From: Schleiferilactobacillus shenzhenensis LY-73
GTDB taxonomy: Bacteria; Bacillota; Bacilli; Lactobacillales; Lactobacillaceae
DNA length: 41,446 bases
Direction: 5' to 3'
NCBI RefSeq assembly: GCF_000469325.1
Contig: NZ_KI271592.1
Span: 42,534-83,979, forward strand
The first letter of the stretch is position 1, and each line of letters starts with the position of its first letter. The translations under genes and the position numbers were made by a program. Under the pieces are notes generated by a model. It had not been told where the DNA came from. It searched no databases and saw only the letters and a program-made list of their open reading frames with translations. This document shows positions 1-7,574 of the stretch, piece after piece.

Positions 1-47
1 CGATCATTATCTGTCTATCTATCCAACCAGAGAAAGGAGCACGCCCC

Positions 48-659
48 ATGCTGGGAAAAATGAGTCAGAAGGTTTTTGTTCAGGTGTACGTGATGCTGCT
101 GTTGAATTTGTACTTTTGGGCCTTCACGCTGATTGGCGGCGTCGTGTTGGGCGTCGGCCCCGCATTGCGGGCGATTACCGAGCTGTACCTGGACAGTCAG
201 AGTGATTACCAGAACGTGAAGTTTAGGAAAGGCTGGGCGTATTTCAAGAAGTACTTCAAAATCGCCAACGGCCAGTTCTACCTCTTCGCCGGCATCGAAG
301 CCGTCTTGATTTTCAACCTGGTCCTCTCCACAGAACTGCACGGCCTCTGGGTTCTGATGATCCAGTTCATCCTGATTTTCGCCATCGCGGCGGGGATCGT
401 GCTCGGCGGTAATACGCTCCTTTTGGTCAGCAAGTTCGCGGTGGATACGAAGAACGCCTTGAAGCTGGCGTTCGGTCAATTCCTGTCGAACTTCCCGAAG
501 TTCCTGGTCACCCTTGCCGGCCTGGCCGGCATCCTGGTGGCGTCGTTCCTCTGGAAGGGCCTGATTATCTTTCTCACCGTCAGTGTTATGATAAAATGGT
601 TTAATCATTGCGGTCAGCCGTGGTATGCGCGGGTAGACAAGATGCTCGCCGCCGCCTGA
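48..659 (+). CDS. YesL-type DUF624 membrane protein
   Basis: A 203-residue integral membrane protein. The hydrophobic segments fall at about residues 12-35, 78-97, 100-125 and 150-180, the four- to five-helix layout of the DUF624/YesL family. The conserved-looking N-terminal GPA.RAI.EL stretch is present near residues 37-47. YesL proteins are known mainly from their linkage to YesMN two-component systems and sugar ABC transporters; their biochemical role is unknown. The ATG at 48 follows AGAAAGGAG at 31-39. The histidine kinase starts 39 bp downstream on the same strand, so the three genes 48-3858 look like one operon whose promoter lies left of the window. Confidence 0.85.
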   Translation: MLGKMSQKVFVQVYVMLLLNLYFWAFTLIGGVVLGVGPALRAITELYLDSQSDYQNVKFRKGWAYFKKYFKIANGQFYLFAGIEAVLIFNLVLSTELHGLWVLMIQFILIFAIAAGIVLGGNTLLLVSKFAVDTKNALKLAFGQFLSNFPKFLVTLAGLAGILVASFLWKGLIIFLTVSVMIKWFNHCGQPWYARVDKMLAAA

Positions 660-698
660 CCGATGACACACAGACGGTAACAGGAGAGGACGACTTAT

Positions 699-2429
699 AT
701 GCATGGCAGTTTTCACCGGTTGGTCCGGATCTACATCGCCATTCTGGCGGCGATCACGGTCCTCGTCACGGTGGGGGCTGCTTTTTTGCAGCTGCGGGCC
801 GTGAATACCACCTTACAGCAGAAACAGAGCTTAGTCTTGAACCGGGTCAGTGACACGGTCAATCGCTACCAGGAGATGGCCAGCGACATGGCCGGCCAGA
901 TTACCGCCACCAGCGGCAACGTGACGAATCTGGAGACATTCTTCCGGGAACCGTTGGCGGACTATGCCAACTTTGCCATCGACCAGAGCCGCCAGACGGG
1001 GCAGTATTACTTTGTGCCGACGGAGGCCAACACTGCGCTGCTGCGGAATCCCAGCATTTCTGCCCTGCGGATTCAACTGCAGAATGGTGAGAAAGTCTAC
1101 GCAGCCACGCAGGCCAACAAGGGCGGTCAGGTGCACCGGGGCAAGTACACGATCAGCGGGTTCACGCTGACCGAGGCGCTGAACAACCCGCAGACGCTGG
1201 CCAATGTCGGCATGCTGGCGCTGACGTTCAGCCAGACGCCGCTGAAGCGGGACCTGGACCAGATCAATACCAACGGTCACATTCAAGCCGTGGTGGTCAG
1301 CGGGACCGACCGACTGCTGTTTCACTTCAGTGATGGCCAGGTCGGGCGGACGGAAGCCCGGGTGGTGACGAAGCAGGCGGCAGCGGGTCAGTTAGCCAGC
1401 TTGCTGAAGAGCGGTCAGTATCAGCTGCACCAGCAGAGCTTGGACTCTGGCCTGACGGTCTACACCCTGATGGACCAAGCGGCTCATCGGCAGCAGGAAG
1501 TCCGGCTGGTCTTGCCGATCCTGGCCGTCGGCGGTATTTTGCTGCTGCTGCTCATTTTGGCGTTGCTCTTCACGTTCCGTAATTACCAAGCCCAACTGGC
1601 GGACATGGTTACCCGGATGCACAAGATCGGCGGCGGCCGCCTGACGATGCAGCTGAATGATCACGGGCCGAATGAGGATTTGAACATCTTGGCGGACGGC
1701 GTCAACGATATGCTGGCAGAAATCAACCAGTACGTGTACGAGATCTATCAGCTGAAGATTTCTCAGCAAGAAGCCAACATGAAGGCGCTGCAGTCACAGA
1801 TCAACCCGCACTTCATGTACAACACGCTGGAGTATATTCGGATGGCCGCCGTGGCGGCGGGTCAGCGGGAGCTGGCCCAGGTGGTATTCAGCTTCGGCAG
1901 CTTGCTGCGGAACAATACCGATCAGCAGGCGACGACCACGGTGGGCCAGGAGGTGACCTTCGTCGAGAAATATATTTTCTTATATCAGATTCGGTATCCG
2001 GATCAGTTGGCGTATCAGATTCAAATCGACGACGCCGTGCGGGACGTGGTGATTCCCAAGTTCACGATTCAGCCGCTGGTGGAGAATTACTTCGTCCACG
2101 GGGTGAACTTCGCGGAGATGAACAACGCCATCGAGATTCGGGCGCACCGGGTGGGGCGGAACGTGGCCATCGCCATCATCAATAACGGCAAGGACTTGAG
2201 CGACGAGGAACTGGCCCGGGTCAACCAGAAAGTGGTCCAGCCCATCGTTACCCAGCCGGAGTCGATTGGCCTGCAGAACGTGTACGCCCGGCTCGTGCAG
2301 TTTTTCGGTGAAAGCGTATCATTGACGGTACAGCATAACGCGTACCATGGCATCACGACCATGGTGACGTTCGAACTTCCAGAAAGGCAGGGGGACGCAG
2401 ATGATTCCAGTCGTGCTAGTGGACGATGA
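699..2429 (+). CDS. YesM-type sensor histidine kinase
   Basis: A 576-residue membrane sensor kinase that would autophosphorylate and pass phosphate to the adjacent response regulator. A first transmembrane helix at about 8-30 and a second at about 275-297 enclose an extracellular sensor region of about 240 residues. A HAMP-like linker follows. The His_kinase (LytS/YesM type) domain contains QSQINPHFMYNTLEYIR with the phospho-acceptor His near residue 370. The ATPase has an N-box (QPLVENYFVHG) and a degenerate glycine motif (SIGLQN). AGGAGAGG at 682-689 precedes the ATG at 699. The reading frame overlaps the start of the response regulator by 29 bp, implying coupled translation. The ligand is probably a carbohydrate or cell-wall signal (inference from family). 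Confidence 0.93.
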   Translation: MHGSFHRLVRIYIAILAAITVLVTVGAAFLQLRAVNTTLQQKQSLVLNRVSDTVNRYQEMASDMAGQITATSGNVTNLETFFREPLADYANFAIDQSRQTGQYYFVPTEANTALLRNPSISALRIQLQNGEKVYAATQANKGGQVHRGKYTISGFTLTEALNNPQTLANVGMLALTFSQTPLKRDLDQINTNGHIQAVVVSGTDRLLFHFSDGQVGRTEARVVTKQAAAGQLASLLKSGQYQLHQQSLDSGLTVYTLMDQAAHRQQEVRLVLPILAVGGILLLLLILALLFTFRNYQAQLADMVTRMHKIGGGRLTMQLNDHGPNEDLNILADGVNDMLAEINQYVYEIYQLKISQQEANMKALQSQINPHFMYNTLEYIRMAAVAAGQRELAQVVFSFGSLLRNNTDQQATTTVGQEVTFVEKYIFLYQIRYPDQLAYQIQIDDAVRDVVIPKFTIQPLVENYFVHGVNFAEMNNAIEIRAHRVGRNVAIAIINNGKDLSDEELARVNQKVVQPIVTQPESIGLQNVYARLVQFFGESVSLTVQHNAYHGITTMVTFELPERQGDADDSSRASGR

Positions 2430-3858
2430 ATACATGAATTCCATGGGGATGAAGCAGCTGATCGATTGGTCTGCTCTGGGCTTCACGGTGACCAAGACGT
2501 TCACGTTGGCGGAGAAAGCCTTGGCCGACGTGATCGCCCATCCGCCTGGGGTGATCATTACGGATATGAACATGCCCAACGTGCCTGGGCCCGAATTCGT
2601 CCGGCGGGTGCGGGCGGCCCAGCCGGATACGGTGATCATCGTCTTGTCCGGTTACGGCGACTTTGACTACGTCCGGGCCAGTTTGCAGAGCGGGGCGCTG
2701 GATTACCTGCGCAAGCCGGTGGACCCGGATGAACTGACGGCGGCATTAGCCAAAGCAAAGGCGCAGCTGGCCCAAGTGGCGAAACGGCACGCGGTCACGG
2801 CTTTGGCCAAGCAGCAGCAGGTCCAGCAGCTGCTGGTGACGCCTCTGGGCTATACCGATGCGGCCATCCAGCGGGCGCTGCACCTGACCGTGCCGGCCGA
2901 ACGACGGGTTGTCGCTATTTTAAACCTGCAGCGGCCGGAGCTGACGGATTTTCTTAACCATTCGGGCGCCGTCAATGGGTACTTCTGGCAGCAGAAGGAT
3001 GCCTTTCTCCTCTTAGAAGGGGATTGGCCGAACGTCCGCCACTGGCTCAGCACCTTGCCGGCGGGCGTTGGGCCGGCTCGCCGGCTGGTGGTGATCAGTC
3101 CGCTGGCGCCCACCCTGGCGGACTTGCACGATAGCTACATACAGGTACTGCACGCCGCGCAACGGACATATTTCTACCAGTCGGCGGATGGTTTGATGGT
3201 CATTCCAGAGTCGCCGGAAGCGCAGGGCAAGCTGCCGATTCCCACCTTGGACCAGGTGATGGCGGAACTGGCACCTCTCGATTTTGACCAGCTCACGGAA
3301 CAGACCTTGGCCTTGTACGATGTCCTGACCCAACAGCGGGCGGCGGTGGCTTATGCCAAGCAGCTGGGGCTGGTGGTCTTGATGGCGGTCAACGCCCGCA
3401 GCCACCACCGTCTGCCCCATTACGACCATTACGTCAGCCGGATCAATGCGGTGACGACGGTGGCGGCGCTGACCGAGACGCTGCAGCAGGCGATTGCAGA
3501 TGGCCGCGCGGTGCATGACAATCACTTTTCTGCCAGTGTCCAGCGGGTCGTCGAGCTGATTCAGAAGCAGTACCAAGACCCGCTGCAGTTGACGGAGATT
3601 GCGGATGACCTGCACCTGAGCCCGATCTATCTGGGCCAGCTGTTCAAGAAGGAGACTGGCGCAACGTTCTCCCAGTACCTGGTGAATTGGCGGATCGAGC
3701 GGGCGAAGGCAATTCTGCACCGCAGTGATACCGACATCGGCCAGATTGCGGAGCTGGTGGGCTACCAGAATAACGGGTATTTCTATAAGGTGTTCAAGAA
3801 GCAAGTGGGCGTGTCGCCCCGGGTGTACCGGGCGCAGGAGCGGCAGATGCTGGTGTGA
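2401..3858 (+). CDS. YesN-type response regulator (AraC output)
   Basis: A 485-residue DNA-binding response regulator. The N-terminal receiver domain (1-120) carries the acidic pair in LVDDEY, the phospho-acceptor Asp near residue 56 in ITDMNMPN, and the conserved Lys in LRKPVD. The middle region (about 125-375) has no motif I recognise, as is usual in YesN proteins. The C-terminal AraC/XylS domain (about 383-480) contains two helix-turn-helix units (LTEIADDLHLSPIYL, and IGQIAELVGYQNNGYFYKVFKK ending in GVSPRVYR). The gene overlaps the kinase gene by 29 bp. Targets are not visible inside the window; YesMN pairs commonly drive nearby sugar ABC operons, possibly to the left of position 1. Confidence 0.93.
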   Translation: MIPVVLVDDEYMNSMGMKQLIDWSALGFTVTKTFTLAEKALADVIAHPPGVIITDMNMPNVPGPEFVRRVRAAQPDTVIIVLSGYGDFDYVRASLQSGALDYLRKPVDPDELTAALAKAKAQLAQVAKRHAVTALAKQQQVQQLLVTPLGYTDAAIQRALHLTVPAERRVVAILNLQRPELTDFLNHSGAVNGYFWQQKDAFLLLEGDWPNVRHWLSTLPAGVGPARRLVVISPLAPTLADLHDSYIQVLHAAQRTYFYQSADGLMVIPESPEAQGKLPIPTLDQVMAELAPLDFDQLTEQTLALYDVLTQQRAAVAYAKQLGLVVLMAVNARSHHRLPHYDHYVSRINAVTTVAALTETLQQAIADGRAVHDNHFSASVQRVVELIQKQYQDPLQLTEIADDLHLSPIYLGQLFKKETGATFSQYLVNWRIERAKAILHRSDTDIGQIAELVGYQNNGYFYKVFKKQVGVSPRVYRAQERQMLV

Positions 3859-3952
3859 CATGAGGGTGTCGGGCGAAGTTTTGCCAGTGGGAGAAATCCC
3901 TTTCACTGCTGTATGATATGTCTATAGAAGAAAAGTGCCCGGGGAGGCGTCT

Positions 3953-4939
3953 ATGACCAACATCACGCACGACAACGAACCAGCATACCTGCACCAACTT
4001 GCCGCCGCCATCGCGGCTTATTACGGCCTTTCTGCCCAAACAATCACACCCACAAACCGCGGCTTCTACGGTGAGACATGGCGCATGCGGACGGCAGCGG
4101 GTGATTATTCCCTGAAGCTCGATTACGACCCGCTTCATCAGATGCATCTTCAGAAGAGCCTGGCCGTGGTCGACCGCCTGAACGAACAGGGCCTGACCTT
4201 CGTCCAGCAGGTGGTGAAGACGAAGAATGGCAGCTTGTTTGCCCGAATCAACGGCGCGGTGCTGGCGGTATTCGACTGGATTCCTGGTGAGAACGTGGAG
4301 AGTGACGCCACCAAGCCTGCCGAGTACGCGCTGCTCAGCCAGGTCTACGCCGCCACCGTGCCGGGATTTGAGATTCCCACGGACAGGTTTACAGCCCGGA
4401 ATACCTTGAATGGTCGGCTGGTCCTGGACGGCATGCGGTATTTTGCGGACGAAGCGCCCACGGCGAACCCGACCATCACTGCGTTATGGCAGAAGATGCA
4501 GACCTATGCGCCCGAGATCTATCACTATGCAGAGCGGGCGGATGCGTTCGCGGCCGCCTGTACGCAGGACCTCAGTCATTTGTATTTCACCCACGGCGAT
4601 GCCGGCAGCAACCTGCTCCGCGATCCGGCGGGCCGCTATCATTTGCTGGACTGGGACGAGGTGCAGTACGCCGCGCCCGAGCGAGACGCCTGGGTGATGG
4701 CGCCTGACGCTTGGGCTCGGGAAGCTTTCGATGGTGCGCTTCGCCAGCATGGGGTTGATTACGCGCTGCGGCCGGAACGCTTGGCCTACTATACGTACGA
4801 GATGTTCTTTTGGTATTTCGGCGAGCTGTATCGGCGCGCGCTGGCGACAGAAGATGCCAGCGGTGCGGCGCTGATCGACCTCTTGACCGGGTGGATCGCC
4901 AGCCGGCTGGCTTATGCGGAGACGATTGCGGTGCCGTAG
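3953..4939 (+). CDS. APH-fold small-molecule kinase
   Basis: A 328-residue protein of the aminoglycoside phosphotransferase / homoserine kinase type II fold. The catalytic loop THGDAGSNLL (around residues 218-227) and the metal-binding LLDWDEVQYA (around 237-246) are both intact, so an active ATP-dependent kinase is likely. The N-lobe has the Lys of YSLKLDYD. The ATG at 3953 is preferred because GGGGAGG at 3941-3947 sits directly upstream; the in-frame GTG at 3935 would lie before that site. The substrate cannot be told from sequence: sugars, choline, homoserine and aminoglycosides are all used in this superfamily. It stands alone and its downstream flank is toxin-antitoxin cassette A. Confidence 0.8.
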   Translation: MTNITHDNEPAYLHQLAAAIAAYYGLSAQTITPTNRGFYGETWRMRTAAGDYSLKLDYDPLHQMHLQKSLAVVDRLNEQGLTFVQQVVKTKNGSLFARINGAVLAVFDWIPGENVESDATKPAEYALLSQVYAATVPGFEIPTDRFTARNTLNGRLVLDGMRYFADEAPTANPTITALWQKMQTYAPEIYHYAERADAFAAACTQDLSHLYFTHGDAGSNLLRDPAGRYHLLDWDEVQYAAPERDAWVMAPDAWAREAFDGALRQHGVDYALRPERLAYYTYEMFFWYFGELYRRALATEDASGAALIDLLTGWIASRLAYAETIAVP

Positions 4940-5005
4940 CCGGGGAGAAAAGCAGTGTTGCACCTAGATGGTGACAAGGGGTTCAAAAGTTGCTATACTG
5001 AAGGC

Positions 5006-5128
5006 AAGAAAAGAACGCCGCTTTTCCAGGGCGACGTTCCATGTTACTCAGAGCTGCTCGACAGTGGCCCGTGTTTCGAGGTCAGAAATAACCGTCTAGG
5101 TTGCCAAGCTAGAGACGGTTATTTTTTT
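5006..5128 (+). ncRNA. Antitoxin RNA of cassette A
   Basis: Predicted antisense RNA of about 120 nt. Its promoter is GTGACA (4971-4976), a 17-bp spacer and TATACT (4994-4999), shared almost base for base with copies B and C. A hairpin pairs GAACG (5013-5017) with CGTTC (5035-5039), with inner CGC/GCG pairs; it shows compensatory changes in copy C. The RNA ends at the U-rich terminator 5086-5128, which it shares with the toxin mRNA, so the 3' regions are fully complementary. Ends are predicted only. Confidence 0.75.
5086..5128. terminator. Shared convergent terminator, cassette A
   Basis: Inverted repeat AATAACCGTCT / AGACGGTTATT around a 15-nt centre, followed on the plus strand by seven T residues. 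The T-run on the minus strand is weak, so termination of the antitoxin should be more efficient than that of the toxin mRNA. The ACCGTCTC in the toxin-strand copy of the stem is complementary to GAGACGGT in the toxin mRNA 5' leader. Confidence 0.8.
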
Positions 5129-5229
5129 GCGTTCGTGGCAACGATGATCGTTACCACCAGGTCAATCAGTGCGATGACAAATGAGCCGAACGTGATCATG
5201 ACCAGCAAAGTATCCGAAGTGGATACCAA
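5119..5229 (-). CDS. Holin-like type I toxin, copy A
   Basis: A 36-residue peptide with one membrane helix (DTLLVMITFGSFVIALIDLV region) and a lysine-ending tail, matching the putative holin-like toxin (Hol_Tox, Fst/TxpA-like) pattern. Such peptides insert in the cell membrane and are held off by an antisense RNA. I place the start at TTG 5229-5227, because AAAGGA lies 8 nt upstream and copies B and C keep the same arrangement. The frame is also open upstream to a GTG at 5280-5278, right behind GGGAGGTGAT, which would give 54 residues. That longer reading is not conserved in frame among copies. The stop TAA is formed inside the terminator stem. Confidence 0.75.
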   Translation of the reverse strand: MVSTSDTLLVMITFGSFVIALIDLVVTIIVATNAKK

Positions 5230-5335
5230 GGGGCTTTTCCTTTCAGGTCCACCGTGGTCGAACAGTGATGGAATGGGCACATCACCTCCCGCAACAAACA
5301 AAAGTAGCCACCGTCTCTACAAACTCTGCGCCAAT

Positions 5336-5372
5336 AGTATACCATCTTAAGGCAATGATTCCTAGATGGTAT
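5336..5372 (-). promoter_or_regulatory. Toxin A promoter with inverted repeat
   Basis: The -10 box is TATACT (5341-5336, minus strand) and transcription would start near 5329, giving a ~100-nt leader. The inverted repeat ATACCATCT / AGATGGTAT (5339-5347 and 5364-5372) overlaps the -10 box. Copy C has the same arms at the same 25-bp period, which suggests a repressor operator. The -35 is poor (TAGGAA), as in a promoter needing activation or kept weak. Confidence 0.55.
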
Positions 5373-5482
5373 TTCTGTGCCTGTAATTCCCACTTATGGT
5401 GATATTAATTAATATATACCAATTATAAATATTGGCGTCTCTGATCTCCCTTGAATGCCCCAAAATGTCAGACAAACAATCG

Positions 5483-7126
5483 TCAAGCCTGGCGGTTAAT
5501 TGCTGCCAATGCCACCACTGCATCCGCCTTTGCAGCAACTGCCGGCCGCAAATGGTGGGTAACCATGACCAAGGTGATGTCCGGCATCGCCAGCAGGCTT
5601 TCTTCCACTGCCAGGCTTGCCGTCTTGTCCAGCGCCGAGGTGGCTTCGTCCAGCAGTAAGACCCGGCGGCCGCTGAGCAGTGCCCGGGAGATAGCAATCC
5701 GCTGTTTCTGGCCACCGGAAAGGTCCGTGCCGTTATGGGTGAGGACGGTGGCTAAACCGGCTGGTAATTGGGCCACCAGCGGTGCTAAGCCGACTTGGGC
5801 CAGCACAGCCTCCAGTTGTTCTGGCGCAACGGGCTGCCCCAACGTCAGGTTCCAAGCCAAATCCGCGTTGAAGATATACGGCGTCTGGGTCACATAAGCA
5901 ATCTGCGTATGCAGTGCCCGCACATCCAAGTTGTGATAATTCTGGCCATCCCAGGTAACGGTGCCCTGATAGTCGGTCAGTTGACCGGCCAAAATACCCA
6001 GCAGAGTCGACTTCCCTGTTCCGGAATCGCCCGTGAGAATAATTTTCTGACGTGCCGGGATCGTTAAATCAACATGCTGCAACACCGGCGCCTCTCGGTC
6101 GTCATTGTAACCATAAGAAACGTCCCGCAGCTGCAGTGATGCTGTCAAACGAACTAACTGCTTGCTCCGGCCGGTTCCCTCTGCTTCCGCGGGCGGCCGC
6201 ACTTCGCCGCCCGCTAACTTTTTGAGGATCGGTGCAACGGAGCGGAACTCCCGCCAGTTGAACGTGATCCCGCTGAGTTCCGCGAAGATCGTACCGCCGA
6301 AGTACTGGGCTCCGGTGATGGCCCCGACAGGCGTCAGCCCCCGGAGAATCAGCCACCCGGTCTGGGCCAGCAGCACCAGCTGGCTGATGAAGGCGAGGCC
6401 GTTATTACTGGCGTGCATGGCGCCGCTGGCCCGGCCATAGGCGACGTAGTGGTGGTTCACATCGCGGGAGGCGGCCGTGATTTTCTTTCTCATCACCGCC
6501 GTCAAATTGGTCATGAACAGCGTATCGAAGCCGTTGAGCATGTCTTCCAGGACGTTGACCAGGCGCTCGTTGGCTTGGGTGCGGGCCAGGGAGGTGCGGT
6601 CGAGCCACGGCTTGAAGACGCGGGGAAAGGCGACCATCACCAGGGTGAGTGCGGCAACCGTGGCCAGCAGACTCCAATGGAAGGCGGCCAAGGTGGCACC
6701 GCTGAAGATGATCTCGGCCACCTGCTGGATCATCATCAGCAGGTCGTCAATGCCGTAATCGTTGATCGTGGTAATATCGTTGGTCAGCCACGAGGTGTAC
6801 GTGGCCGTGGTGGTACGGTGGAAGCCGGCGTAATCCTGGGCGCCCAGACGAGCGGCGACGTCGGTCCGAATGAGTGTGTCGATCTCTTGCGTCAGCTTGG
6901 CCTGCTGCACGTCTTGGCAATAGATGAGCAGGGCGTAACCGACCAGCGCCGCCAGGTTAATGCCGACCCAGAAGAAGAAGCGGCCTGCCTGACGCTTGAC
7001 GATGACGGTCAAGGCGGTGGCGCTGGCAATCCCGCTGAGCGTGGACAGCGCCGCGCTGGCGACGATAATCACCACGAGCAGGCTGAAGCGTCCGCGTCGT
7101 TGGCGGAAGTAATGCATTAATGTCAT
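5483..7126 (-). CDS. ABC exporter half-transporter (permease-ATPase)
   Basis: A 547-residue fused permease and ATPase of the type that works as a dimer to export lipids, peptides or drugs. About six membrane helices lie in residues 1-290. The nucleotide-binding domain has Walker A GDSGTGKST (around 366-374), signature LSGGQKQR (around 466), Walker B VLLLDEATSALD (around 488-499) and a switch His in VTHH. All catalytic motifs are intact. The ATG at 7126 has a modest GAGG site about 8 nt upstream; a second in-frame ATG lies three codons on. No partner gene is adjacent, so it is probably a homodimer or pairs with a distant subunit. Substrate unknown. Confidence 0.9.
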   Translation of the reverse strand: MTLMHYFRQRRGRFSLLVVIIVASAALSTLSGIASATALTVIVKRQAGRFFFWVGINLAALVGYALLIYCQDVQQAKLTQEIDTLIRTDVAARLGAQDYAGFHRTTTATYTSWLTNDITTINDYGIDDLLMMIQQVAEIIFSGATLAAFHWSLLATVAALTLVMVAFPRVFKPWLDRTSLARTQANERLVNVLEDMLNGFDTLFMTNLTAVMRKKITAASRDVNHHYVAYGRASGAMHASNNGLAFISQLVLLAQTGWLILRGLTPVGAITGAQYFGGTIFAELSGITFNWREFRSVAPILKKLAGGEVRPPAEAEGTGRSKQLVRLTASLQLRDVSYGYNDDREAPVLQHVDLTIPARQKIILTGDSGTGKSTLLGILAGQLTDYQGTVTWDGQNYHNLDVRALHTQIAYVTQTPYIFNADLAWNLTLGQPVAPEQLEAVLAQVGLAPLVAQLPAGLATVLTHNGTDLSGGQKQRIAISRALLSGRRVLLLDEATSALDKTASLAVEESLLAMPDITLVMVTHHLRPAVAAKADAVVALAAINRQA

Positions 7127-7574
7127 GAAGTAACCTCATTTCTCGATTCCGTGTCGTGAAGAAAGGTGAGAAGTGAGGAGCGGATTGCGCGCATAGGCGC
7201 GTGGGTCAGAAACCGAGCCAACGAAAAAAGACAGCACCAATCGCTAAGATTCGGGCTGCCTCAAAAAGAATTGAAAGCAAAGACGAACGTTACCGCCAGC
7301 GGCGAACCGCAGCGGACGATTGGGTGGTGGTTCCTGTTCGATTGTTTAACATTAGCCACACGCCCTTTCGTTTGCTCTCACTTGTTGGTTTCAGTGTAGC
7401 AATGCGGATCAGAAAACACAAGACTGTGGCGCCCCCAATTTGGTTCTTATATACGTCATGCTTTGGATTCGGTAGTATATACGAACCAGCGCGGGTACCA
7501 AAGTTGACATCCATCGCTCAATCGCACACAATGAAATGGCTATCATACCGTAACAGAAGAAAAGAGGAAGTCCC
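7127..7574. other. Intergenic region between divergent genes
   Basis: A 448-bp gap between the ABC transporter (minus) and the GH123-like gene (plus). Open frames here lack ribosome binding sites and look random. A plausible plus-strand promoter is TTGACA (7504-7509), a 17-bp spacer and CACAAT (7527-7532). On the minus strand TATACT (7479-7474) could be a -10 for the ABC gene, but I see no good -35. Nothing else is supportable. Confidence 0.4.

Larger units (their letters stand above)
4971..5423. repeat. Type I toxin-antitoxin cassette, copy A
   Basis: First of three ~452-bp paralogous units. The limits used are the antitoxin -35 box (GTGACA, 4971-4976) and the upstream box TATATACCAAT (5413-5423; ATTGGTATATA on the toxin strand). 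Toxin on the minus strand and antisense RNA on the plus strand are transcribed towards each other into the terminator at 5086-5128. It has the same orientation as copy C and is inverted relative to copy B. Confidence 0.85.

Noticed and set aside
3895-3928. Interrupted inverted repeat CAGTGGGA / TCCC...CACTG before the APH-fold gene
   Set aside because: Too many mismatches and no T-run to call a terminator; no clear -35/-10 pair either.
5230-5301. Longer toxin A starting at ATG 5301 or GTG 5280
   Set aside because: The frame is not conserved in copy C, where it is stopped, while the nucleotide sequence is conserved as leader; the TTG/ATG behind AAAGG(A/G) is shared by all copies.
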